Positions 1 through 8,649 of a stretch of 37,515 bases of DNA are shown here, piece by piece; position 1 is the first letter of the stretch; each line of letters starts with the position of its first letter. The translations under genes and the position numbers were made by a program. The notes beneath the pieces are model-generated. The model was given only the letters and a program-made list of their open reading frames with translations, did not search any database and was not told the DNA's origin. The DNA lies in NCBI GenBank assembly GCA_020437545.1, contig JAGQWH010000016.1:1-37515 (forward strand), read 5' to 3'. The DNA is from Ignavibacteriota bacterium (GTDB lineage: Bacteria; Bacteroidota; Ignavibacteria; Tepidaquicellales; Tepidaquicellaceae).

Positions 1-122
1 TAAATCGAGGGTTTTCAAAAGTAGGGCTGATAATTTTGTCAAGCAAGGCATTATTAAATTTCCGGGCAATTAAATTTTTATTCTGACTTTTATCCAAAAA
101 TTTCTCTCTTATGAATAATTAC

Positions 123-149
123 TTGACTTAATACTGACTTTTGTATAAT
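123..149 (+). promoter_or_regulatory. possible promoter of the TPR gene
   Basis: TTGACT at 123-128 and TATAAT at 144-149 resemble -35 and -10 boxes and lie about 50 bases before the start codon at 197. The spacer is only 15 bases, shorter than the usual 17, and promoter consensus in this phylum can differ, so this is a weak call. The rest of 1-196 shows no gene. Confidence 0.3.
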
Positions 150-196
150 TTCATTGAAACAAAAAACGATTTTTTTAACCTTCAAAGGAGAAAACC

Positions 197-1609
197 ATGA
201 ATGATTTCGAGAGTTTAGATTTTTTTGGAGATGATGGCAATAAAGGACAGAAAAAGAATAAAAATAAAGAAGAACTTGAAAAGATCCTGAAGCTTGAAGA
301 AGAAGCCAAGAAAAGTTTTGACCCCGAAAATCTTGAAGAAATAATAAATTTTTATTTTGAAAACAACGATTTTGATAAAGCTCTTAGCTATGTAAATGTT
401 TATCTCGACATTTATCCCTATTCCACTGAAGCATGGCACAAAAAGGCTCTAATACTTGACAGCCTTGGAAAATTCGAAGAAGCTGTTGAATATTTTGACA
501 AAGCCATTCTTCTCGATCCTACCGATACTGAGATCTATATAAATAAAGGCATTACACTCGATAATTCCGAAAATTTTGATGCAGCACTTGAATGTTTTCT
601 CAAAGCAATTGAAATAGAACCCGAAAATACGGATGCTTTATTCAATATGGGACTTACATTTGAGAAAATGGAAAAGTTCAGCGAAGCCGCCGAATGTTTT
701 GAAAACGTATTGCTGCTTGATGAAAATCACAGAGATTCTTATTATGAACTCGGATACTGTTTTGACTTCCTTGACAGAATGCAGGAATCCGTTGATGCTT
801 ATGAAAAACATCTTAATTATTCACCCGGAAATTACACGGCCTGGTACAATAAGGGCATTGTATTGAACCGAATGGGTCGCTATATGAAAGCAATAGAAAG
901 TTATGAGATGTGCATTGCTATCAGGAGCAATTTTTCTTCTGCCTGGTATAACTGCGGAAATGCCTATGCCTCCATCGGTCGCCTTTACAAAGCAATTGAA
1001 TATTATAAAGTTGCCCTTGAGCTCAAAAGCACAGATTCCTTCACACTTCATAATCTTGGAAATGCCTATGAAGAACTGGGCGAATATCCTACAGCAATTA
1101 AATATTTTTCAGAATCAATAATGACCGATTCTCACAATTATGAATCATACTACGGACGAGGCAATTGTTATTTCAATCTTTGTAAATATGAAAAAGCTCT
1201 TGATGACTTTGATTCGGCTCTGATCCTTTGTAAAGATTATTCGGAGATTTGGTATCTTAAAGCTGACTGTGAACAAGCTCTGGGAAGGATTGAAGATTCC
1301 CTGAAGAGTTATGAAATGGTTGTAAAGCTTGAATCTACAAATCACGAAGCCTGGTATGATTACGGTAAAGCGCTTCTTTCAGCGAAGATGTACGAATCTG
1401 CTTTAAATGCTTTTGATAATGTCATAAAAAATCACGGATTCTGGGAAGACCCGTTTTATCAGAAAGCTAAAATTCATTTTCTGAAAGAAGAGATCGAACT
1501 TGGAATAGAGATGCTTGAAAAAGGATTTGATCTGAATCCTGCTGACAGATTTGATTATGAATTTGATAAGGACTGGAAGAAGATCATGAAGTTTTTGATC
1601 AATGTTTGA
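197..1609 (+). CDS. tetratricopeptide repeat (TPR) protein, cytosolic
   Basis: A 470-residue protein made almost wholly of TPR units from about residue 45 to the end. Recurrent W/Y-x2-G/K...A-x4-A-x-E patterns repeat about every 34 residues (for example AWHKKALILDSLGKFEEAVE and AWYNKGIVLNRMGRYMKAIE), giving roughly eleven repeats. The N-terminus is acidic and then Lys-rich (residues 1-30) and carries no signal peptide or membrane segment, so a cytosolic scaffold role is inferred. TPR arrays bind partner proteins, and the partner cannot be told here. The ATG at 197 is supported by AAAGGAG about 7 bases upstream. The gene stands alone, convergent with pdxA, and a heptamer array begins five bases after its stop. 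Confidence 0.9.
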   Translation: MNDFESLDFFGDDGNKGQKKNKNKEELEKILKLEEEAKKSFDPENLEEIINFYFENNDFDKALSYVNVYLDIYPYSTEAWHKKALILDSLGKFEEAVEYFDKAILLDPTDTEIYINKGITLDNSENFDAALECFLKAIEIEPENTDALFNMGLTFEKMEKFSEAAECFENVLLLDENHRDSYYELGYCFDFLDRMQESVDAYEKHLNYSPGNYTAWYNKGIVLNRMGRYMKAIESYEMCIAIRSNFSSAWYNCGNAYASIGRLYKAIEYYKVALELKSTDSFTLHNLGNAYEELGEYPTAIKYFSESIMTDSHNYESYYGRGNCYFNLCKYEKALDDFDSALILCKDYSEIWYLKADCEQALGRIEDSLKSYEMVVKLESTNHEAWYDYGKALLSAKMYESALNAFDNVIKNHGFWEDPFYQKAKIHFLKEEIELGIEMLEKGFDLNPADRFDYEFDKDWKKIMKFLINV

Positions 1610-1613
1610 TATT

Positions 1614-1648
1614 AGTATTGAGTATTGAGTATTGAGTATTGAGTATTG
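1614..1648. repeat. heptamer tandem array (AGTATTG)x5
   Basis: Five exact head-to-tail copies of AGTATTG begin five bases after the TPR gene stop. The same heptamer recurs at 16518-16552. Just downstream, 1697-1716 holds short ACTTATT-like repetitions that run up to the pdxA stop. Confidence 0.95.
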
Positions 1649-1699
1649 GGAAAGAGATTAAATTTTTATTTTCCACACATTACTATCTCTCAGGACTTA

Positions 1700-2686
1700 T
1701 TACTTATTACTTATTAGTTTAGCAGCAAATTTTATTGCTTCTTTAGTGCTTACAATATTTGCCAAGCCCATTCCTGCAATATCAAAAGCGGTACCGTGAT
1801 CTGGTGAAGTTCTGATAATATTTAATCCTGCCGTAAAATTCACACCTTTACCAAAAGAAATCATCTTAAAAGGTATAAGTCCCTGATCGTGATATATAGC
1901 AAGTGTTATGTCAGATTTTTCGTAGATCTTATTTGCGAAATATGCATCTGATGCAAATGGACCTCTGAGATTAAACCCTATTGAATTCAGATCTTCAATA
2001 ACCGGAAAGATAAGGTCAATTTCTTCATTTCCAATCATTCCCCCGTCCCCGCTGTGAGGATTCAGAGAAAGGATATTTATCTTCGGATTCTTAATTTTGA
2101 AGTCCCTTACAAGTGAATTATTGACCGCGATTATTTTCTCAGTCAGGAGTTTCTCATTCAGAGCTTTGGCTACTTTTGAAACCGGTATATGTCCTGTGAC
2201 CAGCGCAACTGTGAATTTCTTCGAATGAAGTATCATAATTGTACTGTCAGATCCCGTAATATCTGTCAGCATTTCAGTATGACCGGGATACTTAACTCCG
2301 CCTAGATTCAGAGATTCCTTGGATAATGGAAGTGTCACCATTGCATCAAAATCTTTTGACATGCAGAGTTTTGCCGAGAGTCTAACCGAATCACCGGCTA
2401 TTTTACCCGCATGCCTGTTAATCTTACCAGGTTCGATTTTATATCCCGCAGGTACGGGTATTTCAATAATTTTTGAGCTTGGGATCTTACTGAGTTTTAG
2501 AAGAGAAGAATAGTGGTCAAATATCTTTTTTGCTCCCGCTATTTTCAGTTCAAATTTTGAGCTGAATGTATTATCGTTAAATATTTTAAGAATGATCTCC
2601 GGACCGATCCCGTTTGGGTCACCCATAGTAAGGAGAATTTTCGGTAGGTTACCTTCTTTCATACTGATCTTATTTTTTATCTTCAT
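1700..2686 (-). CDS. pdxA: 4-hydroxythreonine-4-phosphate dehydrogenase
   Basis: The enzyme oxidises 4-phosphohydroxy-L-threonine with NAD(P) in the DXP-dependent route to pyridoxal 5'-phosphate, acting with PdxJ in the cytosol. At 328 residues it has the family's usual length. The N-terminal motif MGDPNGIGPEI (residues 21-31) is diagnostic. The three metal-binding histidines are all present: H166 in GHIPVS, H211 in NPHSGDGG and H266 in YHDQGLIPFK. The chosen ATG overlaps the end of rsfS by 17 bases, so the two genes are probably translationally coupled. An alternative ATG eight codons in (MKEGNLPK) is possible. No pdxJ lies in the window. Confidence 0.96.
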   Translation of the reverse strand: MKIKNKISMKEGNLPKILLTMGDPNGIGPEIILKIFNDNTFSSKFELKIAGAKKIFDHYSSLLKLSKIPSSKIIEIPVPAGYKIEPGKINRHAGKIAGDSVRLSAKLCMSKDFDAMVTLPLSKESLNLGGVKYPGHTEMLTDITGSDSTIMILHSKKFTVALVTGHIPVSKVAKALNEKLLTEKIIAVNNSLVRDFKIKNPKINILSLNPHSGDGGMIGNEEIDLIFPVIEDLNSIGFNLRGPFASDAYFANKIYEKSDITLAIYHDQGLIPFKMISFGKGVNFTAGLNIIRTSPDHGTAFDIAGMGLANIVSTKEAIKFAAKLISNK

Positions 2687-3029
2687 CTTCCCTGATCACA
2701 GTAACTTCAGCATCAGCCCAAAGCCCTTCGAGATTATAGAATTTTCTCAGATCATCCTTAAAGACATGTGCAACTACATTTACATAATCGAGCAGGATCC
2801 AGCTAAGGCCGGTATATCCTTCATTATGCCAGGAGATCTCATCTTCCCTTTTTGTTTCAAGTTTTACGTGATCTGCAATTGATTTCACCTGAATGTCCGA
2901 GGAAGCCGAACAGATCACAAAAAAGTCTGTAACGTTCGTAAGTTTACGGAGATCCATGATAATTATTCCAGATCCTTTTTTTTCAAGCATCAGTTCAGCT
3001 ATCTTTGCAGCCAGTTTTTTTGAATTCAT
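2670..3029 (-). CDS. rsfS: ribosomal silencing factor RsfS (Iojap/YbeB family)
   Basis: A 119-residue cytosolic protein, typical for the family. RsfS binds ribosomal protein uL14 on the large subunit and blocks subunit joining during nutrient stress. Conserved family stretches are visible: the DFFVICSASSDIQVKSIADHV region (about residues 35-55) and the core GLSWILLDYVNVVAHVF (about 73-90). A ribosome binding site AAAGGAAA lies about 8 bases before the ATG. The gene sits 3 bases after the LytR_C gene stop and overlaps pdxA by 17 bases, so the three probably share one transcript. The pairing of a LytR_C protein with RsfS is, as I recall, common in this part of the bacterial tree. Confidence 0.95.
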   Translation of the reverse strand: MNSKKLAAKIAELMLEKKGSGIIIMDLRKLTNVTDFFVICSASSDIQVKSIADHVKLETKREDEISWHNEGYTGLSWILLDYVNVVAHVFKDDLRKFYNLEGLWADAEVTVIREDEDKK

Positions 3030-3032
3030 AAT

Positions 3033-3503
3033 TTATTTCCTTTTATTCTGATATGGTTTAAGCTCATTAAAATCTTTTCCGATCACAACAGTTATGTCGA
3101 GGAACAGACTGTTATTAATTTGCTGTATAATATTTCTTTCCGATACACCGAGTGTGAATGCCACTTTTTTAGCTTTATTGATATCACCCGATCTGTCAAT
3201 TATTATTGTTTTTTCAATATCCTGAGTCTTGTAATTTCCCATTTCTACAACATCAATATTATTTTTTCTCAGATATTCTGTGAATTCGGATGCTACCCCG
3301 TTTTCCGTAGTGCCATTCTGAACGTCAAGCTGGATGGATAAATTAGGTTGATTGGTAATTGCCTTATTTGTATCAGTAATTTCTTTTACGGTCTTATCGG
3401 TCTTTATATAATTATTGATAAGAGAAAAGCCGAAGTATGCGACAAGGATTAAGAATATTATAATTACGCCGTTTAATATGTAATTCAGCAGATTATTCTT
3501 CAA
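3033..3503 (-). CDS. membrane-anchored LytR C-terminal domain protein
   Basis: A 156-residue protein with one N-terminal membrane segment (about residues 8-30) followed by a periplasmic region. From about residue 55 to 147 it matches the LytR/CpsA/Psr C-terminal (LytR_C) domain: a strand with VQNGTTENGVASEFTEYL, then a second strand and helix with TIIIDRSGDINKAKKVAFTLG, ending in DITVVIGKDF. The catalytic LCP phosphotransferase domain is absent, so this is a stand-alone LytR_C protein whose role is unknown, possibly binding an envelope polymer. It is first in a tight set with rsfS and pdxA. Confidence 0.8.
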   Translation of the reverse strand: MKNNLLNYILNGVIIIFLILVAYFGFSLINNYIKTDKTVKEITDTNKAITNQPNLSIQLDVQNGTTENGVASEFTEYLRKNNIDVVEMGNYKTQDIEKTIIIDRSGDINKAKKVAFTLGVSERNIIQQINNSLFLDITVVIGKDFNELKPYQNKRK

Positions 3504-3591
3504 AAAAAACTTTTATATATTTTTAAATAAAAAACCGAAAGTAAATTTTTACTTCCGGTCAGAATTTTTGATGAATGTAAATTCAGTTTTT

Positions 3592-4092
3592 TTATCTCCA
3601 ATTGGAATTATATGAAGAATATGGATTGAAAGGATTATAATTATTGTAAAGATAATCGCTTTGGTCAATATTCCTGTATTCAAAATTTATAAATGAATTT
3701 TCGGATATTCTGTAATTTACCGCAGCTCTTGATAAAAACACCCCTGAAAGATTCCTCTGAAGAGCCTGTGAAGAAGCAGCCCCAAGTCCGTTATTTGCAA
3801 AAGGCGAGTACTGAACTTTTACATCGGCGCTTATATTGAATCTGTCATTTACCTGATAATTCATCGAATTTATATATGAAGTAAGAGATACATTTCCGTA
3901 AGAAGAATTCAGCATAGAAACACTGAATGAATGATTCATTGTGAATTTATTCGGGTTTATGAATCCTAAAATTAAATTATTTGAACCTGAAGTATTTGTT
4001 GATGGTCCTTTATCGTCATATCCCTTGAACTGTGCGTTCGAGAAATTTGAGCTAAAAAATATAACAGCTATTACTATAATTATTCTTTTCAT
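3592..4092 (-). CDS. small exported protein, probable outer-membrane-associated, function unknown
   Basis: A 166-residue protein with a clear Sec signal peptide (MKRIIIVIAVIFFSSNFSNAQ; cleavage expected near residue 20). The mature part alternates polar and hydrophobic residues in strands (FTMNHSFSVSMLNSS, DRFNISADVKVQYSPF, AVNYRISENSFINFEYRNI), as in small outer-membrane beta proteins, and ends in an Asn/Tyr/Pro-rich tail. I do not recognise a named family. It stands alone on the minus strand, 88 bases before the LytR_C gene start. Confidence 0.7.
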   Translation of the reverse strand: MKRIIIVIAVIFFSSNFSNAQFKGYDDKGPSTNTSGSNNLILGFINPNKFTMNHSFSVSMLNSSYGNVSLTSYINSMNYQVNDRFNISADVKVQYSPFANNGLGAASSQALQRNLSGVFLSRAAVNYRISENSFINFEYRNIDQSDYLYNNYNPFNPYSSYNSNWR

Positions 4093-4266
4093 CGTGATAT
4101 TGTTAATATGGTTTATGGTATATACAAATTTATGTAAAATTCCACTTTCTGAGTAAAAATGTCAATGATAAACTGAATGCGGATTATATGATCCTATATA
4201 TTAAATTCCTGTAAAAAAAATCTTCTGGAAAAAAATTTTGTTCCGGAATTAGCAAAACATTCTATT

Positions 4267-4351
4267 TACTCCATACACTCCATAAACTCCATACACTCCA
4301 TACACTCAATACACTCCATACACTCCATACACTCCATACACTCTATACACT
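4267..4351. repeat. nonamer tandem array (ACTCCATAC)n
   Basis: About nine head-to-tail copies of ACTCCATAC with scattered changes (AAACTCCAT, ACTCAATAC, ACTCTATAC). The array overlaps the 3' end of the SpoU methyltransferase gene, so its stop codon (4343-4345 on the minus strand) and last codons lie within repeat-like sequence. The rest of 4093-4342 shows no gene. Confidence 0.93.
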
Positions 4352-4882
4352 ATAATTCAGCTTCCTCACCATTTCAAATACGGCAATCCCATAAGCTACA
4401 GAAACATTAAGCGACTGCTTCATTCCCAGCATTGGTAGTTCGAATGCCGTATCTGCCATATCGATAATTTCTTTTGATACTCCTGTTATCTCATTCCCAA
4501 GCACAAGGCAAAGCGGGAAATCATTTTTTTCAACATTCCAGATAAGGTTTTTACTGTCCGTAATTTCGAGAACTGCGATTCTGATGTTTTGCTTTTTCAG
4601 GTCTTTTACCAGTTCGACAGGATCTTTGTGATATTCCCATGGAACTGTCTCAGTTGCCCCGAGTGCGACTTTCTGTATCTCTTTTCTCGGAGGATAAGGG
4701 GTATAACCTGTCAGATAAAGTTTTTCAATCAATGCTGCATCAGATGTCCGGAATATTGCACCTACATTGAATATGCTTCTGATATTATCACATACTATAT
4801 ATATCGGATTTCTTTTATAATTTTGTAATTCATCAGGGTTTTTTCTTTCCTTCTCTATTTCGGAATGTGTAAGTTTTCGCAT
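4343..4882 (-). CDS. SpoU (TrmH) family RNA 2'-O-methyltransferase
   Basis: A 179-residue SPOUT-fold methyltransferase that moves a methyl group from S-adenosylmethionine to a ribose 2'-OH in tRNA or rRNA. The three SpoU motifs are present: NIRSIFNVGAIFRTSDA (motif 1, residues 33-49), LVLGNEITGVS (motif 2) and LPMLGMKQSLNVSVAYGIAV (motif 3), which form the trefoil knot. It is a catalytic-core-only version without an N-terminal substrate-binding domain, so the target nucleotide cannot be named. It is divergent from the DinG-like helicase gene and separated from it by a 100-base region with a perfect inverted repeat. Confidence 0.9.
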   Translation of the reverse strand: MRKLTHSEIEKERKNPDELQNYKRNPIYIVCDNIRSIFNVGAIFRTSDAALIEKLYLTGYTPYPPRKEIQKVALGATETVPWEYHKDPVELVKDLKKQNIRIAVLEITDSKNLIWNVEKNDFPLCLVLGNEITGVSKEIIDMADTAFELPMLGMKQSLNVSVAYGIAVFEMVRKLNYSV

Positions 4883-4926
4883 TTAAAGTTTTTAATTCAA
4901 TTAATAACTTGGGATTGTCTTTATTG

Positions 4927-4957
4927 ATCTTATGTAATTTTACAAATTACATAAGAT
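4927..4957. repeat. perfect inverted repeat, 14-bp arms, between divergent genes
   Basis: Arms 4927-4940 (ATCTTATGTAATTT) and 4944-4957 are exactly complementary with a 3-base centre. It lies between the divergent SpoU methyltransferase (start 4882) and DinG-like helicase (start 4983) genes. Its place suggests a dyad operator or an mRNA hairpin in the helicase leader. A short T-rich run follows on the plus strand, but a terminator 25 bases before a start codon would be odd. Confidence 0.8.
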
Positions 4958-4982
4958 ATTTTTATAAACAATTCATATAGCT

Positions 4983-7013
4983 TTGACCGAAACGACAATT
5001 ACAAATGATATTAAATCTCAACTTGACAGGTTTTTTTCTGCTGACGGAATTCTTTCAGAAAATTTTGACAGTTTTGAATACCGGAGTCAGCAGAAAGAGA
5101 TGGCGGAAAAAATTCTTAGTACACTGGAGTCAAAATTACATCTGTTTATAGAAGCTCCTACAGGAATCGGCAAAAGTTTTGCATATCTTGTACCCGCGAT
5201 TTATTATGCAAAAAAAAATCAGAAGAAAGTAATAGTTTCCACATATACAATTAATCTGCAGGAGCAGCTGATCAATAAGGATATTCCATTCCTCCAGAGA
5301 ATTCTGCCGATCGAGTTCAAAGCAAAAATTCTTAAGGGAAGAAACAATTATCTTTGTCCGAAAAGACTTATGCATGCAATGGAATCATCAAATGTATTAT
5401 TCGAAACAGAGGAGCAGCACAATTTGGAATTATTATACCAATGGTCTAAAAGAACAAAAGACGGAACACGGTCAGATATTGATTTTCCATTGAATGAAGA
5501 GGTTTGGAATTCCGTTTGTTCGGAAAGAGGGATCTGCACTCACAAGACCTGCGGCGGTGATAATACCAATTGTTTTTATCAGAAAGCAAAAAAGGAACTT
5601 GCCGATTCTGATGTGATAATAGTGAATCATCATCTGTTCTTCACTTTATTTGATGGCATATCCGAAGATAAAGACGGATATTTATACAGAAATGATTTTG
5701 TAATATTTGATGAAGCACATACGGTTGAGCAGGTTGCAACGGATCACATTGCCCCGTCACTTTCCCGGGAAATGGTAAAGTATCATTTACTCAAATTATA
5801 CAATCATCAGAAAAAGAAGGGTTTTCTTTTGACATTACCTTCACTCCACATACAGGCGATAATTCAGAATCTGCTGGATCTGAATACTGCTTTTTTTTAC
5901 AGATTAAGAAGAAGTCTATTTGAATTGAATGGAGATAAACCTCAGGGGCTGACATGCAGAATTTATGATAAGAACATTGAAGAAAATCTGATGAAGGGTG
6001 AAATGGATAATCTTCTGAAAAATCTTCGTTCATTAAGACCAAATTGCAAAAGCGAAGAGCAGGAGAATGAGCTTAACGAGTTCATAATCAGATTCTCCGA
6101 AATGAATTACATCCTTGATGATTTTTTGAATCAGAAGAAAAACGAAATAAAAGATAATAATAAAAAGAGAAGTGAATTTGTATACTGGGTAGAGTTATCC
6201 TCACAAAAGCCTGAATCAAATGTAAGCATTTGTTCATCACCGGTAGATATTTCAGATTATTTCAGGGAGAATATATTCAGACCGAATAATTCTACAATAC
6301 TTACCAGCGCTACTCTGACCATAAATAATAATTTTGAATATTTCAAAAACCGGCTGGGCGGAGAAAGTGTACTGGAATCCAGACTGGACTCACCATTTGA
6401 TTTTTACCGACAGGTCAAGATTTATATCCCTAAAGACATACCAACACCTTCAAAAGATGTGAATTCAATATATGAAGAAAAATTAACCGAATGGATAAAC
6501 TATTTTATCGGATTAACCAAAGGTAAGGCATTGGTTCTTTTTACAAACTCAGCATTAATGAAAAATATCGGGAAGGAGCTGAAAGAAAATCTTGCCTCTG
6601 ATAATATAGAATTACTTATTCAGGGAGCAGGAATTTCAAGAAGCCGGCTGCTGAAGCATTTTAAAAATGATATTAATTCGGTTTTGTTCGGACTGGATAG
6701 TTTCTGGATGGGAGTTGACGTGCCGGGTGAATCATTAAGTAATCTTATAATGACAAGACTTCCCTTTCAGGTGCCGTCACATCCTGTTGTTCAGGCAAAG
6801 ATGGAATTCATAGAACAGAACGGCGGAAACAGTTTTTTTGAGTATTCATTACCTGAGGCTATTTTAAAATTCAGACAGGGAGTAGGCAGGCTCATAAGGC
6901 ACAATACTGATCAGGGAATAATTGCAATACTTGATAACAGGATAATCAATAAATCTTACGGTAAGTATTTTTTGAATTCTATTGATGAATGTGAGATAGA
7001 GATAGTGGAATAA
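4983..7013 (+). CDS. DinG/XPD-like ATP-dependent DNA helicase (iron-sulfur type)
   Basis: A 676-residue superfamily 2 helicase of the DinG/XPD class, expected to unwind DNA 5' to 3' in repair or R-loop removal. Walker A is APTGIGKS (residues 58-65). An iron-sulfur cluster insertion is marked by Cys in NYLCPKRL and the set CSERGICTHKTCGGDNTNC. The Walker B box is DEAH in VIFDEAHTVEQ, preceded by VNHHLFF, and helicase motif VI is GVGRLIRH near the C-terminus. No exonuclease domain is fused. The start is TTG at 4983; no ATG near the expected N-terminus is in frame. The upstream inverted repeat may take part in control. Confidence 0.9.
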   Translation: MTETTITNDIKSQLDRFFSADGILSENFDSFEYRSQQKEMAEKILSTLESKLHLFIEAPTGIGKSFAYLVPAIYYAKKNQKKVIVSTYTINLQEQLINKDIPFLQRILPIEFKAKILKGRNNYLCPKRLMHAMESSNVLFETEEQHNLELLYQWSKRTKDGTRSDIDFPLNEEVWNSVCSERGICTHKTCGGDNTNCFYQKAKKELADSDVIIVNHHLFFTLFDGISEDKDGYLYRNDFVIFDEAHTVEQVATDHIAPSLSREMVKYHLLKLYNHQKKKGFLLTLPSLHIQAIIQNLLDLNTAFFYRLRRSLFELNGDKPQGLTCRIYDKNIEENLMKGEMDNLLKNLRSLRPNCKSEEQENELNEFIIRFSEMNYILDDFLNQKKNEIKDNNKKRSEFVYWVELSSQKPESNVSICSSPVDISDYFRENIFRPNNSTILTSATLTINNNFEYFKNRLGGESVLESRLDSPFDFYRQVKIYIPKDIPTPSKDVNSIYEEKLTEWINYFIGLTKGKALVLFTNSALMKNIGKELKENLASDNIELLIQGAGISRSRLLKHFKNDINSVLFGLDSFWMGVDVPGESLSNLIMTRLPFQVPSHPVVQAKMEFIEQNGGNSFFEYSLPEAILKFRQGVGRLIRHNTDQGIIAILDNRIINKSYGKYFLNSIDECEIEIVE

Positions 7014-7202
7014 ATATACGGTTTTCATTTTATCTGTCAGGATTAAAATTCATTTGTTTTGTCTTGAATCCGTCATTGCGGATTACATGAATGAAAGAGT
7101 TTTCTGTAAATCCGGGAGAGAAAATGTTTAATTCCATTTTATCTCAAAATTCAATTACTTATTTTTGATTTTAATTAGAATCATAAGCACCTTAAATATA
7201 TA

Positions 7203-8642
7203 ATGGAAAATCAGAAATCAGAAGCATTAACACCAAACTATCAGCAAAACGGCACATCAAAAAGGCAACCCGAATACACAAAAAATCTTTATGAAGATGC
7301 GCGAACCTGCTCAATAAAGATCTTATGCAGATGCGAAAGAACAGATTCATATCTTGAAAAATTAATAGACGCTGAGTTAAGAAACGATACTCTCAATGAC
7401 TTTGATAAGGCATTGCTGAATGAAATCTCCCATGGTGTCATAAGATGGATGAGACGACTGGACTGGTTTCTTAACGGCTTTTACAGAGGTAATTATGAAA
7501 AATGTTTACCGGAGGTCAGGAATGCAATGAGAATTGCTTTATATCAGATACTGTTCCTTAATAAAATACCATATTCTGCAGCCGTAAATGAATCAGTTGA
7601 ATATATTAAAAGAATACACGGAGAAAAGCATGCAGGCGTTGTAAACGGTTTGCTCAGAACAATTATAAGAACTCTTGATAATCTTGTCTGGCCTACGAGA
7701 GAAATAGATGAAGTAAACTATCTCGGTCTGGTCCAGTCTCATCCAAACTGGATGGTAAGAAGATGGATAAACAGATTCGGATTTGACGATGCAGTTAAAT
7801 TATGCGAAGCCAATAACAAAAGACCTGTAATGTCATTGAGAGTCAACCGGCTTAAGATCTCAAACACGGATTTCGAAAATTATCTTAGTGAAAAAAATCT
7901 TTATTTTAAGAAAGGTAATTTTCTTGATAATTTCTTTTCGACAAAGACAATGTCCAAGATCTATACTGATGAATTATTCCGGAACGGATACTTTACTATA
8001 CAGGATGAAAGCGCAGGACTTGTTTCAAAATTAGTGGATCCGAAAAAAGATGAATTGATACTTGATCTGTGTTCTGCTCCCGGAGGAAAGACTTCACACA
8101 TGTCAGAGCTTATGGGTAATGAAGGACAGATAATAGCTGTTGAGAAATATTTATCAAGGGTAGAAGTCATGAAAACGAATCTTGAAAGACTTGGAGTTAC
8201 AAATGCAAAACTTATACATGACAATATATGTGAGCCGGCATCAAAAGAGTTGACTGAGTATTATATCGGAAAAGCAGATAAAGTGCTGGTGGATGTACCT
8301 TGTTCAGGTTTAGGAGTATTATCAAAAAAGCCTGACATTAAATGGAAGAGAGAGCTTGAAGATATTTACAATCTTCAGAAATTACAAACCGAGATACTTG
8401 AGAATTCCGTAAAGTATCTCAAACCGGATGGGGTTTTGATATACAGTACATGTACAACGGAATCTGAGGAGAATATGGATGTAGTGAATATGTTTTTAGA
8501 AAATCACCCTGAATTCATGATAGAAAATGCAGAAGCATTTGTAGATAAAAAAGCAGTAAACCCGGACGGATGTATTGAATTATTCCCGCACATTCACAAT
8601 ACAGACGGTGCTTTTTCAGTAAGACTAAGACGTAAAAACTGA
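7203..8642 (+). CDS. rsmB: 16S rRNA (cytosine(967)-C5)-methyltransferase RsmB
   Basis: The enzyme methylates C967 of 16S rRNA using S-adenosylmethionine. At 479 residues it has the two expected parts: an N-terminal NusB-like RNA-binding domain (about residues 30-165, with VRNAMRIALYQILFL and AAVNESVEYIKR) and a C-terminal RsmB/NOP2 Rossmann domain. The cofactor motif is LDLCSAPGGKTSHM. The two active-site cysteines are C367 in DVPCSGLG and C417 in YSTCTTESEEN. The first 28 residues are a polar extension beyond the usual start. It follows the DinG-like gene by 189 bases, in which I see only a weak hairpin, and runs convergent with phoH with 7 bases between stops. Confidence 0.93.
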   Translation: MENQKSEALTPNYQQNGTSKRQPEYTKNLYEDARTCSIKILCRCERTDSYLEKLIDAELRNDTLNDFDKALLNEISHGVIRWMRRLDWFLNGFYRGNYEKCLPEVRNAMRIALYQILFLNKIPYSAAVNESVEYIKRIHGEKHAGVVNGLLRTIIRTLDNLVWPTREIDEVNYLGLVQSHPNWMVRRWINRFGFDDAVKLCEANNKRPVMSLRVNRLKISNTDFENYLSEKNLYFKKGNFLDNFFSTKTMSKIYTDELFRNGYFTIQDESAGLVSKLVDPKKDELILDLCSAPGGKTSHMSELMGNEGQIIAVEKYLSRVEVMKTNLERLGVTNAKLIHDNICEPASKELTEYYIGKADKVLVDVPCSGLGVLSKKPDIKWKRELEDIYNLQKLQTEILENSVKYLKPDGVLIYSTCTTESEENMDVVNMFLENHPEFMIENAEAFVDKKAVNPDGCIELFPHIHNTDGAFSVRLRRKN

Positions 8643-8649
8643 TATTTAT

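Noticed and set aside
7067-7084. Hairpin AATCCG...CGGATT between the DinG-like and rsmB genes
   Set aside because: Only six base pairs with no T-run; may be chance.
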